DNA of 27,500 nucleotides from Neocallimastix lanati (nom. inval.). Its lineage: Eukaryota > Neocallimastigomycota > Neocallimastigomycetes > Neocallimastigales > Neocallimastigaceae. The notes beneath the pieces were generated by a model. It saw only the letters and a program-made list of their open reading frames with translations, was not told where the DNA came from and searched no databases. Below are positions 1 through 8,683 of the stretch, one piece after another. The stretch is taken from NCBI GenBank assembly GCA_016946835.1, contig JACVTC010000176.1, forward strand, positions 1 to 27,500. The letters run 5' to 3'. Each line of letters starts with the position of its first letter. Position 1 is the first letter of the stretch. The translations under genes were made by a program, and so were the position numbers.

Positions 1-1170
1 ATCATAAAATAAAGAAGCTAATTCTATAGGATTATTATTTTCATCATATGATATAAGGTATCATTAACTAAATTTATATCAAATATTTTCGTTTAAGTGT
101 GTCAATACCTATTAATATCAAAGATATCATCCTTATCATATTCCTAAAGTAATCGATAAAAGTGTAATTTCCAATAGATATTTTTAGTTCATAATATCTG
201 AACAAGTTGAATTGTTGGAATACCTGAAAAATTTTTTCGGATATTCTCCCAATAGGATTTTTATTAATTTAATTTTTTTAAAGCCGTAGTGGTAATCCAA
301 ATTAACGCTAGCACAGCGAGTCCAAGAAAATTTCAGTGGTTTCTTATCCACAGTGCCTTTAACTTTAATCACTTTATGTTGGCTTATAATTGTCATTACA
401 TTTATAAAGATGTATTCAAATTTTTCTTTATTTTCTCTTTTCCTTCGGTAATTTTAATGCTTTTGTAAATTCTGACCTGAACTTTGGAAACAGGTCTAAC
501 CAAATATACTAACTTCGTTATGACTTCGGTTGATGCTACTTCCTTGATAAAGTCCTTAATTTTAAATTCATTAAAATCTTCCATCATTTTTATGTGTTTC
601 TCTGGCTTGGAATAACTTTTAACATTGATGGGTATATCATCTTTGTTACTGCCCTCAGTATTTCATTTATTTTATTCAATTTATTCGCTTTTTTTTACAT
701 TTCTAATATTTGGTTGATTGATATAAGAAAGATCCAATATTCTAATTTATTTGTGTTATTATTAGTTATTGTTTGATTAGTTGGTGGTTGTGAATCCTCA
801 AAAATTTCAATAGATTCATTGAAAGTAACATTTTTATGATCTTTATTTTCTTTAAATTCTTTACCTTCTTCTTTTTCTGTTGATAGTTTGACATTCGTTC
901 CTCCCTCATCTATTATCATATCAGGTGTTCCTGTAGTTGCTAATTTATTAACGTTTAATTTTCTTTTCATAATAGTATTTTTCTTCATAGCATTTGTAAT
1001 AATTGGAACTGGATTATCTATAAGCTTTTTCTTTATTTCTTTGGTATATGGGGAGATTTTTATTGAATTATTTTTACCTTTCTTTTGGGCAACAGCGATA
1101 ATTTCCTCATTATGGTAATTATCAAAATTATTATAAATATTATTTGAATTAGGTTCATTATTATTTTCTT
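1..1170 (-). pseudogene. Degenerate Pol linker and retropepsin (aspartic protease) remnant
   Basis: The frame picked up near 1170 runs to a TAA at 695-697 and then stays protein-like past that stop, before another frame resumes at 402-587 (KMMEDFNEFKIKDFIKEV). At 300-350 the minus strand reads KKPLKFSW then CASVNLDY. In an adjacent frame this is a damaged form of the retropepsin core, where F-x-x-DTGASVN is expected. The Asp is visible in one frame (LD) and the ASVN in another, with a few bases scrambled between them. At about 60-110 the sequence LIGIDTLKRKYLI resembles the protease C-terminal 'LLG-D-L' motif. The protease is therefore inactive in this copy. Assignment is from motif likeness only. 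Confidence 0.5.
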
Positions 1171-1597
1171 TTCATTATCATTTATAGAAATTCTATTTAA
1201 ATCAATTTCATTGTTACTTTGATCATCATTATTATTTTTATAAGTATTATTTATATTAACATCATTGTTAACTTGTTTATTAATAGTGTCATTTTCATAG
1301 ATGTTGTTATGATTACTATTATTTAATTTATAACCGTTACTAGTATTCTTACTAAGATATTCTATATTATTTAAGTTATTATTATTATTATTATTGGAAT
1401 AAATATTATCAATACTTGTATGATTATCATCAAATAAACTGTTTGTATAATTTATTTTATTATTCTTATTTAAATAATTATTGTTTATATCATAATTATG
1501 TGAATTATCATTATAAGGATATCCATTATTTATTACATCATTATTTGAAGTTGCACTAGCATTATATGAATTATTATTATTATTATTATTATTATGT

Positions 1598-1628
<31 letters not shown>

Positions 1629-1793
1629 AATTATTATCATTAGTATTATTATAATTATTTTTTATTTTCATAGTATTATTATTTAACTTGGGAGAGTATG
1701 TTAAATTTACATATTCTTTATTAATACTATTATTTTTATTATAAGTTTGAAGTTTGGTTTGGTTAACGGGAGTTGTCCTTCTCCCATTATTTA
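1060..1793 (-). pseudogene. Asn-rich Gag-Pol linker in the -1 frame, broken by a frameshift
   Basis: The -1 frame entered at the Gag stop reads LNNGRRTTPVNQ and continues through an Asn-rich segment made of AAT/AAC repeats to a stop at 1060. Near 1165-1185, around an A-rich run, the protein-like signal moves to another frame reading EPNSNNIYNNFDNYHNEEII and then a Lys/Pro-rich stretch with KISPYTKEIKKKL. That second register change sits in a homopolymer and has no slippery heptamer that I can see, so it looks mutational or a sequencing indel. Low-complexity Asn linkers are common in this genome, so the sequence gives no functional clue here. Confidence 0.55.
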
Positions 1794-1800
1794 GTTTAAA
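1764..1800 (-). promoter_or_regulatory. Probable -1 programmed ribosomal frameshift site
   Basis: On the minus strand the last Gag codons read T TTA AAC TAA, giving the slippery heptamer U UUA AAC in the correct zero frame (plus 1794-1800) with the Gag stop directly after it. A stem follows: TAATGGGAG pairs with CTCCCGTTA (8 Watson-Crick pairs and one U-G) around the loop AAGGACAA. The gap from heptamer to the strong GGGAG/CTCCC part is 8 nt. Slipping back one base opens a frame starting CTA AAT AAT GGG that runs without a stop for about 240 codons. Heptamer, spacing, stem and the open -1 frame all agree. Function is inferred from established -1 frameshift rules. Confidence 0.75.
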
Positions 1801-3095
1801 TTATTAAAGCTATCTCCATTATTATTATTATTATTTACATTAGCTTTGAAATTACTATTAATATTTGAACTAGTAGTATTAATATCCTGATTTATTCCAT
1901 TAGAATTTCTATTAAAATTATTATTTCCAGTGGGAATATTATTCTCATTAAAATTATTATTATTTCTATTAGCAATATTATTTCCAGTAAATTTATTATT
2001 TTTATTAAAGTAATAATTACTACCATTAAAAGAATTATTGTAGCCATTTTTATTACTATTATTATAATAATTGTTATATTTATTACTATTATTATTATAA
2101 TCAAAATTATTATTATAATTATTACCCATATCATTATTATTCATATTATAAAGATTATTATTTCTATTACTACCATTATTTTTATTATTAGGACATTCAT
2201 AAGCTTTATGTCCTACTTGTTTACATGAGTAACACATAACTGATTTTCTAGCTTTTGGTTCGTAGTTATTATAGAATCTTCTTGTATCATAAGTATTATT
2301 TTGTTGAATTTGTTCTACTCCGTGATAATAATTATTATTATTATTAAAACTTTTATTTTTATTGTTACTATATCTACCTGGTGTAAACATTCTATTATTG
2401 GTGGAGTTTTCATTTATATAACCCATAACATATGATGACGCTTGATATGAATTATCTAAATTATTTCCATGTTCTCTTAAGCTCCTATAAATTGGATGAT
2501 TTAATAAATTGTTATTATTTTTATTTATGTTGTTTTGATATACCATAACATTCTGAGAATTTTTGTTTGTTATAGTTCGTACTTCAGCTTTTTCTGCACG
2601 TTCTGCTACTTCGAACGCTTCTGTTAATGTTTTACAGTTGGCCAAAATTACTTGAGAATGTACATATACCCTATCATGTATAGCATTTAAATAATCATCG
2701 ACACATATTAATTTTTTATATTCCAAGTCAAGTCGATGATAAAGAGTTAAATAATTATAATTAAATCCTTTAATTGTTTCATTTCTTTTTATTTTTAAGG
2801 CCTTTAAAATTGAACACTTATCATTTTGAGTAATTTCTAAATAATCTTCAATGGCTCTCTGGATTTCTTTATATGAGGGAAACCTTTTAACATTATTTCT
2901 TGTAGTACATAAAGATTTTAAAAGGTTTTTTATGTCAGCCTCTACTGCGTTCTTTACCCAAATAAAAATTCTGTTTGGTTCCTCGATGTTGTAAATTTCC
3001 ATAACATTTTTGAAATCTTCTATCCAAGAATCTATGTCCTTACCATAATTTGCTAAGTATGGTAAGTCTCTTCTAATTTTCGAAGCGTCCGCCAT
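1791..3095 (-). CDS. Retrotransposon Gag polyprotein with CCHC zinc knuckle
   Basis: This is a 434-residue intact reading frame starting MADASKIRRD. Residues about 10-175 form an alpha-helical Gag-like region (WIEDFKNVMEIY, then a heptad-rich segment ending EVAERAEKAEV) that resembles the retrotransposon Gag family. A CX2CX4HX4C knuckle lies at C288, C291, H296 and C301 and should bind the element's RNA. Residues about 300-434 are almost pure Asn with Gly, Phe and Tyr, encoded by expanded AAT/AAC repeats. Gag builds the cytoplasmic virus-like particle of LTR retroelements. The frame is intact although the downstream pol is broken, so this copy could at most supply Gag in trans. It ends TTA AAC TAA, which forms part of a slippery heptamer. 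Confidence 0.8.
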   Translation of the reverse strand: MADASKIRRDLPYLANYGKDIDSWIEDFKNVMEIYNIEEPNRIFIWVKNAVEADIKNLLKSLCTTRNNVKRFPSYKEIQRAIEDYLEITQNDKCSILKALKIKRNETIKGFNYNYLTLYHRLDLEYKKLICVDDYLNAIHDRVYVHSQVILANCKTLTEAFEVAERAEKAEVRTITNKNSQNVMVYQNNINKNNNNLLNHPIYRSLREHGNNLDNSYQASSYVMGYINENSTNNRMFTPGRYSNNKNKSFNNNNNYYHGVEQIQQNNTYDTRRFYNNYEPKARKSVMCYSCKQVGHKAYECPNNKNNGSNRNNNLYNMNNNDMGNNYNNNFDYNNNSNKYNNYYNNSNKNGYNNSFNGSNYYFNKNNKFTGNNIANRNNNNFNENNIPTGNNNFNRNSNGINQDINTTSSNINSNFKANVNNNNNNGDSFNNLN

Positions 3096-3156
3096 TTATC
3101 TAATTATTATTTTAATTTGAAATTATATTCTTATATACTTTTACGAGTATAATAAT

Positions 3157-3181
3157 ATTATTTTTATTATTGTTATTATTA

Positions 3182-3234
<53 letters not shown>

Positions 3235-3530
3235 TCTTATTTTATATACTATTACTAAAATATTACTATTATTAAAATATTATTTATTATTATTAATTAT
3301 TAATTCACTATTACTAAAATATTATTTATTATTATTAATTATTACTTAATTCACTATTACTAAAATATCATTTAATTATTATTATTATTATTATTAATTC
3401 TTATTTTATACACTATTACTAAAATATTACTATTACTAAAATATTATTTATTATTATTAATTATTACTTAATTCACTATTACTAAAATATTATTTATTAT
3501 TATTATTAAAATATTATCTATTATTTTTTT
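3157..3530. repeat. (ATT)n microsatellite followed by an A+T minisatellite
   Basis: An imperfect (ATT)n array runs from about 3157 to 3232. After it, a unit of roughly 46 bp, built from CACTATTACTAAAATATT plus TTATTATTAATTATTA, recurs about five times to 3530 with variable spacing. It lies directly upstream of the Gag frame, where an LTR would be expected, and may have grown within or replaced it. No gene is visible in 3096-3630. Confidence 0.8.
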
Positions 3531-3630
3531 TTTTTTTCTAAATATTATCACATATACTATTAATAAAATATTATTTAATATTAATTTTTATACTAAACTA
3601 TTACTACTTTTTATTATAATATCATTTCTT

Positions 3631-3687
3631 AATTAAAGGTTTATTCGTTTTTATACTGGTCCGAATTCCCAGTTGTCTTTAATTACT
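3631..3687. repeat. 57-bp repeat copy 1, T-arm/B-box-like core
   Basis: This copy matches the unit at 3732-3788 at 49 of 57 positions. It is bounded by AATTAAAG and its reverse complement CTTTAATT, and its centre reads CTGGTCCGAATTCCCAG, which can fold as a CTGG/CCAG stem. The centre resembles a tRNA T-arm or Pol III B box with one extra base. Confidence 0.6.
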
Positions 3688-3731
3688 AATAAAGATGATA
3701 ATAAAAAAAAATTAACTATACTAATAATAAT

Positions 3732-3788
3732 AATTAAAGACTTATTCGTTTTTATTCTGGTTCGAACTCCCAGTTACCTTTAATTATT
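3732..3788. repeat. 57-bp repeat copy 2, T-arm/B-box-like core
   Basis: This is the second copy, 101 bp downstream of the first, with the core CTGGTTCGAACTCCCAG. The 10-base left end of this copy (AATTAAAGAC) is the exact reverse complement of the right end of copy 1, and vice versa, so the ends have been exchanged or inverted between copies. Confidence 0.6.
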
Positions 3789-3957
3789 ATTTAATAATAA
3801 TCATAATAATTTTAGGCGTTTTTTTTTTTTTTTTTTTTTTATATAAATTTATATATTACTATTATAAAAAAAATTAATTATTTAATTTTAATTTAATATT
3901 AATTATTTAATTGTCTTTATTTTTTAAAAAGTAAATATCAATATAAATATAAATTTC

Positions 3958-4074
3958 ATAATATTCTTGGTTTGCACGCCCGGATTCTCCACCATTTTTG
4001 ATACGATATTTTATTAAATACCGTATATGTTAGTTGGGCGTTTGTGCAAAAGGGAATTACTCCAAGAATATTAT
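3958..4074. repeat. 117-bp foldback element with perfect 13-bp terminal inverted repeats
   Basis: The ends ATAATATTCTTGG and CCAAGAATATTAT are perfect reverse complements. Nested inside are TTTGCAC with GTGCAAA, GCCC with GGGC, and a central ATACG/CGTAT hairpin. Its GC content is far above the flanks. If the termini are taken as ATATTCTTGG/CCAAGAATAT, each side is flanked by TA, as in Tc1/mariner-type miniature elements, although palindromic ends make that flank ambiguous. A structured RNA is the alternative; a short ATTTTTGA lies in the unpaired region. No coding frame is supported. Confidence 0.55.
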
Positions 4075-4629
4075 ATTACAATAATTATATTTACTTTTTA
4101 TTTATTTATCTTTTATTATTTTATTTATTATATTTTATCATAAAAAAAATACATGTTTTATTATTATTCCTTAAAAAAAAAAGAAAATATTTATTTATAA
4201 ATTATTTTCATAATTATATTTTTTACTAATTTTATAAATTTTATTTATCGAAACACTAAAATTAATTAATAAATATAAATATCCATAACTTTTTACTTAT
4301 AACTATTAATTCATCTTGTTTAACATTATTTAAAAATTATTTTAATATTAACATCAATTTAATTAAACATTCAATCTCCGTTATAATTAATATAACTAAT
4401 TTTACTATATTATCAACAATTCTTTTAATATTTTTAATATTATTATTTAATTTAATATTTTAATAATTAATAATAATAAATTATCTTTAATAATATATTA
4501 ATAATATATTTTAAGATTCATTATATAAAATTAATTTTTAATAAATATTTATATTAATAATTTTTCTAAATAATTTTTCTATTATTTTCTATTATTTTTA
4601 CTGGACATGCATCAAAAAAAACAAAAAGT

Positions 4630-4701
4630 AGCAGCGTAGCGCAGTGGAAGCGTGGTGGGCTCATAACCCACAGGTCGTATGATCGAAACATACCGCTGCT
4701 A
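4630..4701 (+). tRNA. Initiator tRNA-Met (anticodon CAT)
   Basis: The cloverleaf is complete. The acceptor AGCAGCG pairs perfectly with CGCTGCT. The D stem is GCGC/GCGT. The anticodon arm GTGGG-CTCATAA-CCCAC has CAT at 4662-4664, and the T stem GTATG/CATAC closes the loop ATCGAAA. Three features mark the eukaryotic initiator rather than elongator form: the A1-U72 pair, three consecutive G-C pairs next to the anticodon loop, and the AUCGAAA T-loop that lacks the usual TTC. It has no intron and no encoded CCA, and its 72-nt length including the discriminator A4701 is normal. It would be made by RNA polymerase III from internal promoters. Confidence 0.95.
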
Positions 4702-4710
4702 AATAATTGA

Positions 4711-4722
4711 TTTTTCATTTTT
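4711..4722 (+). terminator. Pol III T-run terminator of the tRNA gene
   Basis: A run of five T begins 10 bases after the tRNA and is followed at once by a second five-T run. Both fit RNA polymerase III termination. Confidence 0.7.
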
Positions 4723-4738
4723 AAATATTTTTATTTTT

Positions 4739-5284
4739 AAAATAAAATAAATAGTATAAATATGAATATAAAGTACAGATTGAATAAAATAAAATAAAAT
4801 AAAATAAATAGTAGAATGGGAATTTAAAATACAGATTGAATAAAATAAAATAAAATAAAATAAAATAAATAGTAGAATATTAAATATAAAGTACAGATTG
4901 AATAAAATAAAATAAATAGTAGAATATTAAATATAAAGTATAGATTGAATAAAATAAAATAAAATAAAATAAAATAAAATTAAATAAATAGTAGAATATG
5001 AATATAAATTACAGATTGAATAAAATAAAATAAAATATAATAAAATAAAATAAAATAAAATAAAATAAAATAAAATAAAATAAAATAAAATAAAATAAAA
5101 TAAAATAAAATAAAATAAAATAAATAGTAGAATATGAATATAGATTACAGATTGAATAAAATAAAATAAAATAAAATAAAATATAATATAATATAATAAA
5201 ATAAAATAAAAAAATAGTAAAATATAAAATAAGAAAGTACAGATTGAATAAAATAAAATAAAATAAAATAAAATAAAATAATTT
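4739..5284. repeat. (AAAAT)n-based minisatellite
   Basis: Blocks of (AAAAT)n of varying length alternate with a conserved spacer containing AATAGTAGAATATGAATATA and TACAGATTGAATAAAAT. The TACAGATTGAAT core recurs about seven times (near 4774, 4831, 4890, 4938 as TATAGATTGAAT, 5007, 5143 and 5236). The longest pure block is near 5036-5122. No gene is visible. Confidence 0.9.
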
Positions 5285-5404
5285 AATTTAATTACAATTA
5301 AATATATATATATATATTACTTAAGAATTCTTACAGTCTACTTTCATTCCAAGATTCAAGGTGATGAATGAAAATTAAAATAATTTATAGGCAAATAAAT
5401 GAAA

Positions 5405-5445
<41 letters not shown>

Positions 5446-5486
5446 TAATTTTTATAAGAAAAAAAAAAAAAAAAGTATATTAATTT

Positions 5487-5536
<50 letters not shown>

Positions 5537-6025
5537 TAATTTTTATAAAAAAAAAAGTGTTAAAGATATTACATATCAAAAAATATATTAAAAATTACAA
5601 AAAAAAAAAAAAATACAAGAGGCAGAACAAATCAATTCCTATAGGAATATAATTTTTTTTTTTTTTTCAATTTTTAATAACTCGTTATTTTACCACTTAT
5701 TTTTTTTTTTTTTTTTTAAGATTAGGAAGAAAATGCACTTTCATTGCTTTATTGATTAATTATTAGCTAGAATAAAAAATTGTTTACATTAAAGTGTAAA
5801 AAAAAAAAAAAATGATAATAATAATAAATAAAAAAACATAAATATATTAATATAAAAGAGAATATTTAAAAAAAAAAATGTATCAAATAAAAAAAAAAAT
5901 ATAATATAAATAAAATTTATTAAAATAAAAAAAAAAAAAAAAAAAAAAAAATAGAGTAAATATTAATACAATGAAAATAAAGAAAAAAATATAAAGATTA
6001 TTATGATAATATATAAAGATCATGC
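5285..6025. other. Homopolymer-rich intergenic DNA
   Basis: Runs of A or T of 15-40 bases are separated by short A+T spacers. A GTAAATTAATTTTTATAA spacer recurs near 5440, 5475 and 5531 between A-tracts, which suggests tandem growth. One GC-raised patch at 5316-5385 contains short protein-like frames on the minus strand, but nothing I can assign. No gene is supported. Confidence 0.6.
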
Positions 6026-6167
6026 CTACCAAAAAAATATTTTAATAAAATAAAGAAAAAATAGTATGGAGATGGGGACCACTAATTTCTTCCTCAAATC
6101 AAAAAAAAAAAAAAAATTATCAGAAGATTCAATTTTCGTAAAATTCGTTGTGTTTAAAAAACGATGA

Positions 6168-6263
6168 TTACTGTTTTTTGTAAGATGAACTAGGAAGGAG
6201 GTAAAGCAGTAGAAGTTCTTTCTTTGCCATATCGGTTTGATGTTGACTCTCTTGGTTGAGAAG

Positions 6264-6302
<39 letters not shown>

Positions 6303-6378
6303 GTACCAATTGTACCAATTGAAGAGTGACTCAAGAGAGCTACGAACGACTGGTATAGTTCTAGTAATGTAATCCTCG

Positions 6379-6412
<34 letters not shown>

Positions 6413-6452
6413 GGTCGCCATTATTAGGAACTTTTTTATTTATTATATTTAT
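6168..6452 (-). pseudogene. Unrecognised reading frame interrupted by two long Lys (A) tracts
   Basis: The minus strand is clearly richer in GC than its surroundings between two A tracts of 29 bases (6382-6410) and 31 bases (6269-6299). One continuous frame reads VPNNGDR, nine Lys, NLEDYITRTIPVVRSS, LFNWYNWYS, ten Lys, RTLLNQESQHQTDMAKK and a hydrophobic end, stopping at 6168. It has no Met before the first tract. An overlapping frame starting MATV at 6421 runs to 6026 and is also open. Which frame is real depends on the exact A-tract lengths, which are easily miscounted. I do not recognise the product. It could be an exon, a retroelement remnant, or a decayed gene. Confidence 0.3.
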
Positions 6453-6620
6453 TCATTTATTAATTATATGATTATTTTTTTATTTAAAAAAAAAAAATGC
6501 ACAATTAATAAAAAAAAAATAAAAAAAAAATATTATTTGTCCAATAAGAACATAATAATATTTTTAAATAATAATGTGAAAAACAAGCAATATTCAAAAA
6601 TCAAGTGTATAAATAAATTC

Positions 6621-6651
<31 letters not shown>

Positions 6652-6737
6652 CATTGACAACGAATAAAACCTCATCTCCAAAATTATAAAGATTATAAGA
6701 TATTATCTGTTTTTGAAAAGGGAATTCTTATTCTGGA

Positions 6738-7661
6738 TTAGGGTTTGAATTGACCTATCTGAAAAAAAAAAAAAAAAAAAAAATTTATGAAATTATGGGT
6801 CTTCTCTTTTTCAAGAGGTATTTGGTCCTCCCCCCCCCCCTCTACTTAGCCTATCTTTAACTGTAATTTTTACAAAAGTTGATGCTCCTAGCTCTTTACT
6901 TAGTTTGTACTTATACCGTCGGAATATAGCAACCCTTGTCAAGTAATTAAATCCTAGGTATAATTTCAGAAAAGAGAGTCGAAGATCTTCATTGGTTGCG
7001 CTAGCCCTGCTGGCCTGTCTTACTGTTTCTTCAGCATTGACGCTCTTGGTAGTAGTAGTACGATTCTATTTGAACCTATTGAACAAAGACCATTGCTGGC
7101 CAATAGCAATAGGTACAATCGATTGAAGAAGTGCCGCAGTAATCACCAAGAATGGAGTATCAGAATAAGCACCTGATTTCATCTGGCACTTAAATAGATC
7201 CTTCCATTCCCTTGTACTGTTATTAATACTTCGACCTCCAAGAAGGAAATTAAACACTTTTTCACACGCACTAGAATCAATATACACATTATTTTCAATA
7301 CTATTACTAATATTACTAAAAATACTATTACTAATATTACTATAACTATTATTACTAATACTATTATTACTATTACTATTATCATTATTACTTATATCAT
7401 TTGTTAAGTTGCCACGGTAAAAAGCATTATATAAAAATAAAATTTTATCATTAACTTTACTACGAATATGATTGAAAAAGGGACAATCAATTAACCAATG
7501 ACTTATCCATTGTTTCTTACTTTTACAACAGGGACAAAAATTAGGACACATTTATACTCTTTTGTTACTACTATCAAAATCTGTACTTGATTCATAGATA
7601 ATAAAAGTGCTTTTTAAAACCTCTTCATTCCCCTCCTATTTGAATGGTAACTCATCTAAAG

Positions 7662-7662
<1 letters not shown>
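6738..7662 (-). pseudogene. Degenerate 3' end of a LINE-type (non-LTR) retrotransposon ORF
   Basis: One minus-strand frame is protein-like from about 7662 to 6738 but has in-frame stops at 7636-7638 (TAG), 7552-7554 (TAA) and 7066-7068 (TAG). After the second stop comes MCPNFCPCCKSKKQWISHWL, giving C-X2-C-X8-H-X4-C, the zinc-knuckle arrangement found after the reverse transcriptase of many LINE ORF2 proteins. Next is an Asn/Ser/Ile repeat (about 7280-7400), apparently a microsatellite expansion, then FLLGGRSINN and a hydrophobic ITAALLQSIVPIAI helix. Past the 7066 stop the frame continues as LRLSFLKLYLGFNYL and ends QIGQFKP. Neither the reverse transcriptase nor a 3' poly(A) tail is present. 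Inactive. Confidence 0.55.

Positions 7663-7728
<66 letters not shown>
7663..7728. repeat. T12-A54 homopolymer tract
   Basis: Twelve T are followed directly by 54 uninterrupted A, the longest pure homopolymer in the window. It abuts the 5' limit of the LINE remnant. Confidence 0.9.
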
Positions 7729-7731
<3 letters not shown>

Positions 7732-7846
7732 TAATAACATATATTAATAAAAATTTTCCAATATTTCCAATAAATATGACTATTGATATTTATTTTAGAC
7801 TCTCAAAAAAAAAAAATAAATAAATAAAAAAATAAAAAAAAAAAAC

Positions 7847-8130
7847 TCTTGATGAAATTTGTAAAAAAAAAATTCATTATATAAAAATAAATTTTTTTTT
7901 TTTTTTTTTTTGGTTTTATATTTAAATTTTTATTTAATATAATAATAATTATTTATTATTACATATAATTTATGATCAAAATCTTTTTTTTTTTTTTTTT
8001 TCAATAAAATATATTTAAAAGTAAAATACTTTTTTTTTTTTAATTACATTTCTTATATTTTTACCAATATTTAAATTGATAAATAAGAAAAAAAAATTTT
8101 TAAAATAGTTTCAACAACTATTAAAATTTA
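7847..8130. repeat. Intergenic duplication, copy A
   Basis: The order of landmarks here is: gAAATTTGT, a T-run then GGTTTTATATTTAAAT, TTTAATATAATAAT, TTATTATTACATA, an ATCAAAATC box, AATAAAATATAT, TAATTACATTTCTTA, ATTGATAAATAAGAAAAA, and AACTATTAAAA. The same order recurs at 8289-8550, so this is a diverged duplication rather than chance A+T similarity. No coding frame is visible. Confidence 0.7.
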
Positions 8131-8288
8131 AAAAAATAAAGGTTTCCTATTTTTTTTTTTAATATAACTTTTCTAAAATTTTAGATTTGTATAAAAAATA
8201 TAATATATTGTTTTTAAAATTTTAGAAATTTTAAATAAATATTACCAGATATTTATCATTTCATTCTAAGGAACACTTCTAAAAATAA

Positions 8289-8550
8289 TTCTTCACGAAA
8301 TTTGTTAAAATTTCATTAAATAATAAAAAAAATTTTTTTTTTTTGGTTTTGATATTTAAATTTTATTTAATATAATAATATTTTTTTTTATTATTACATA
8401 AAATTTTTAATCAAAATCAATTTTTTTTTTAATAAAATATATTACAAATAAAATACATTTTTTTAATTACATTTCTTACATTTTATCAATATACAAATTG
8501 ATAAATAAGAAAAATATTTTTTAAAGATAGTTTTAATAACTATTAAAAAA
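8289..8550. repeat. Intergenic duplication, copy B
   Basis: This is the second copy of the unit at 7847-8130, with shorter homopolymers. It ends about 130 bp from the stop of the GH48 gene, so it may overlap that gene's 3' untranslated region or downstream flank. Confidence 0.7.
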
Positions 8551-8683
8551 AAAAAAACTTTTTCCTTTTGAAAATTTATAATTTTTAAAAATAAAATTAA
8601 TTTTTTTTAAATTGTTAGAAATTTTATAAGAAAAAAAAAGTTTTTTTTTTTTCAGAAATTAAATTTTTAATAATTTAAATAAT

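Larger units (their letters stand above)
1..3095 (-). mobile_element. Decayed Ty3/Gypsy-like LTR retroelement, 5' half (Gag to protease)
   Basis: Read on the minus strand, this stretch holds in order a Gag with a CCHC zinc knuckle, a Gag-stop frameshift signal, an Asn-rich linker, a basic/proline linker, and a degenerate retropepsin. That gene order is typical of Ty3/Gypsy elements. Reverse transcriptase, RNase H and integrase would lie beyond the left edge. No LTR or primer-binding site could be recognised upstream of Gag, where the sequence collapses into (ATT)n repeats from about 3157. The downstream part carries several frame breaks, so this copy should not make a full polyprotein. Family assignment rests on domain order and motifs, not on reverse transcriptase phylogeny. 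Confidence 0.7.

Noticed and set aside
594-1118. Two plus-strand hydrophobic frames (594-776 and 888-1118)
   Set aside because: They are the reverse of A-rich retroelement sequence on the minus strand; poly-Phe/Ile composition only.
1165-1185. A second programmed frameshift in the Gypsy relic
   Set aside because: The register change lies in an A-rich run without a proper heptamer or stem, and further stops follow, so mutation or a sequencing indel is more likely.
3958-4074. A tRNA or spliceosomal RNA reading of the foldback
   Set aside because: The terminal stem mimics an acceptor stem, but no T-loop or D-loop follows. A short ATTTTTGA resembles an Sm site, but no conserved U1, U2, U4, U5 or U6 sequence is present.
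4044-4229. Plus-strand 61-codon frame rich in Tyr, Leu and Phe
   Set aside because: It starts inside the 117-bp foldback and then translates plain A+T sequence; no balanced composition and no motif.
4739-5284. CRISPR-like array
   Set aside because: The spacing comes from (AAAAT)n blocks of one minisatellite; spacers are not unique and the organism is eukaryotic.
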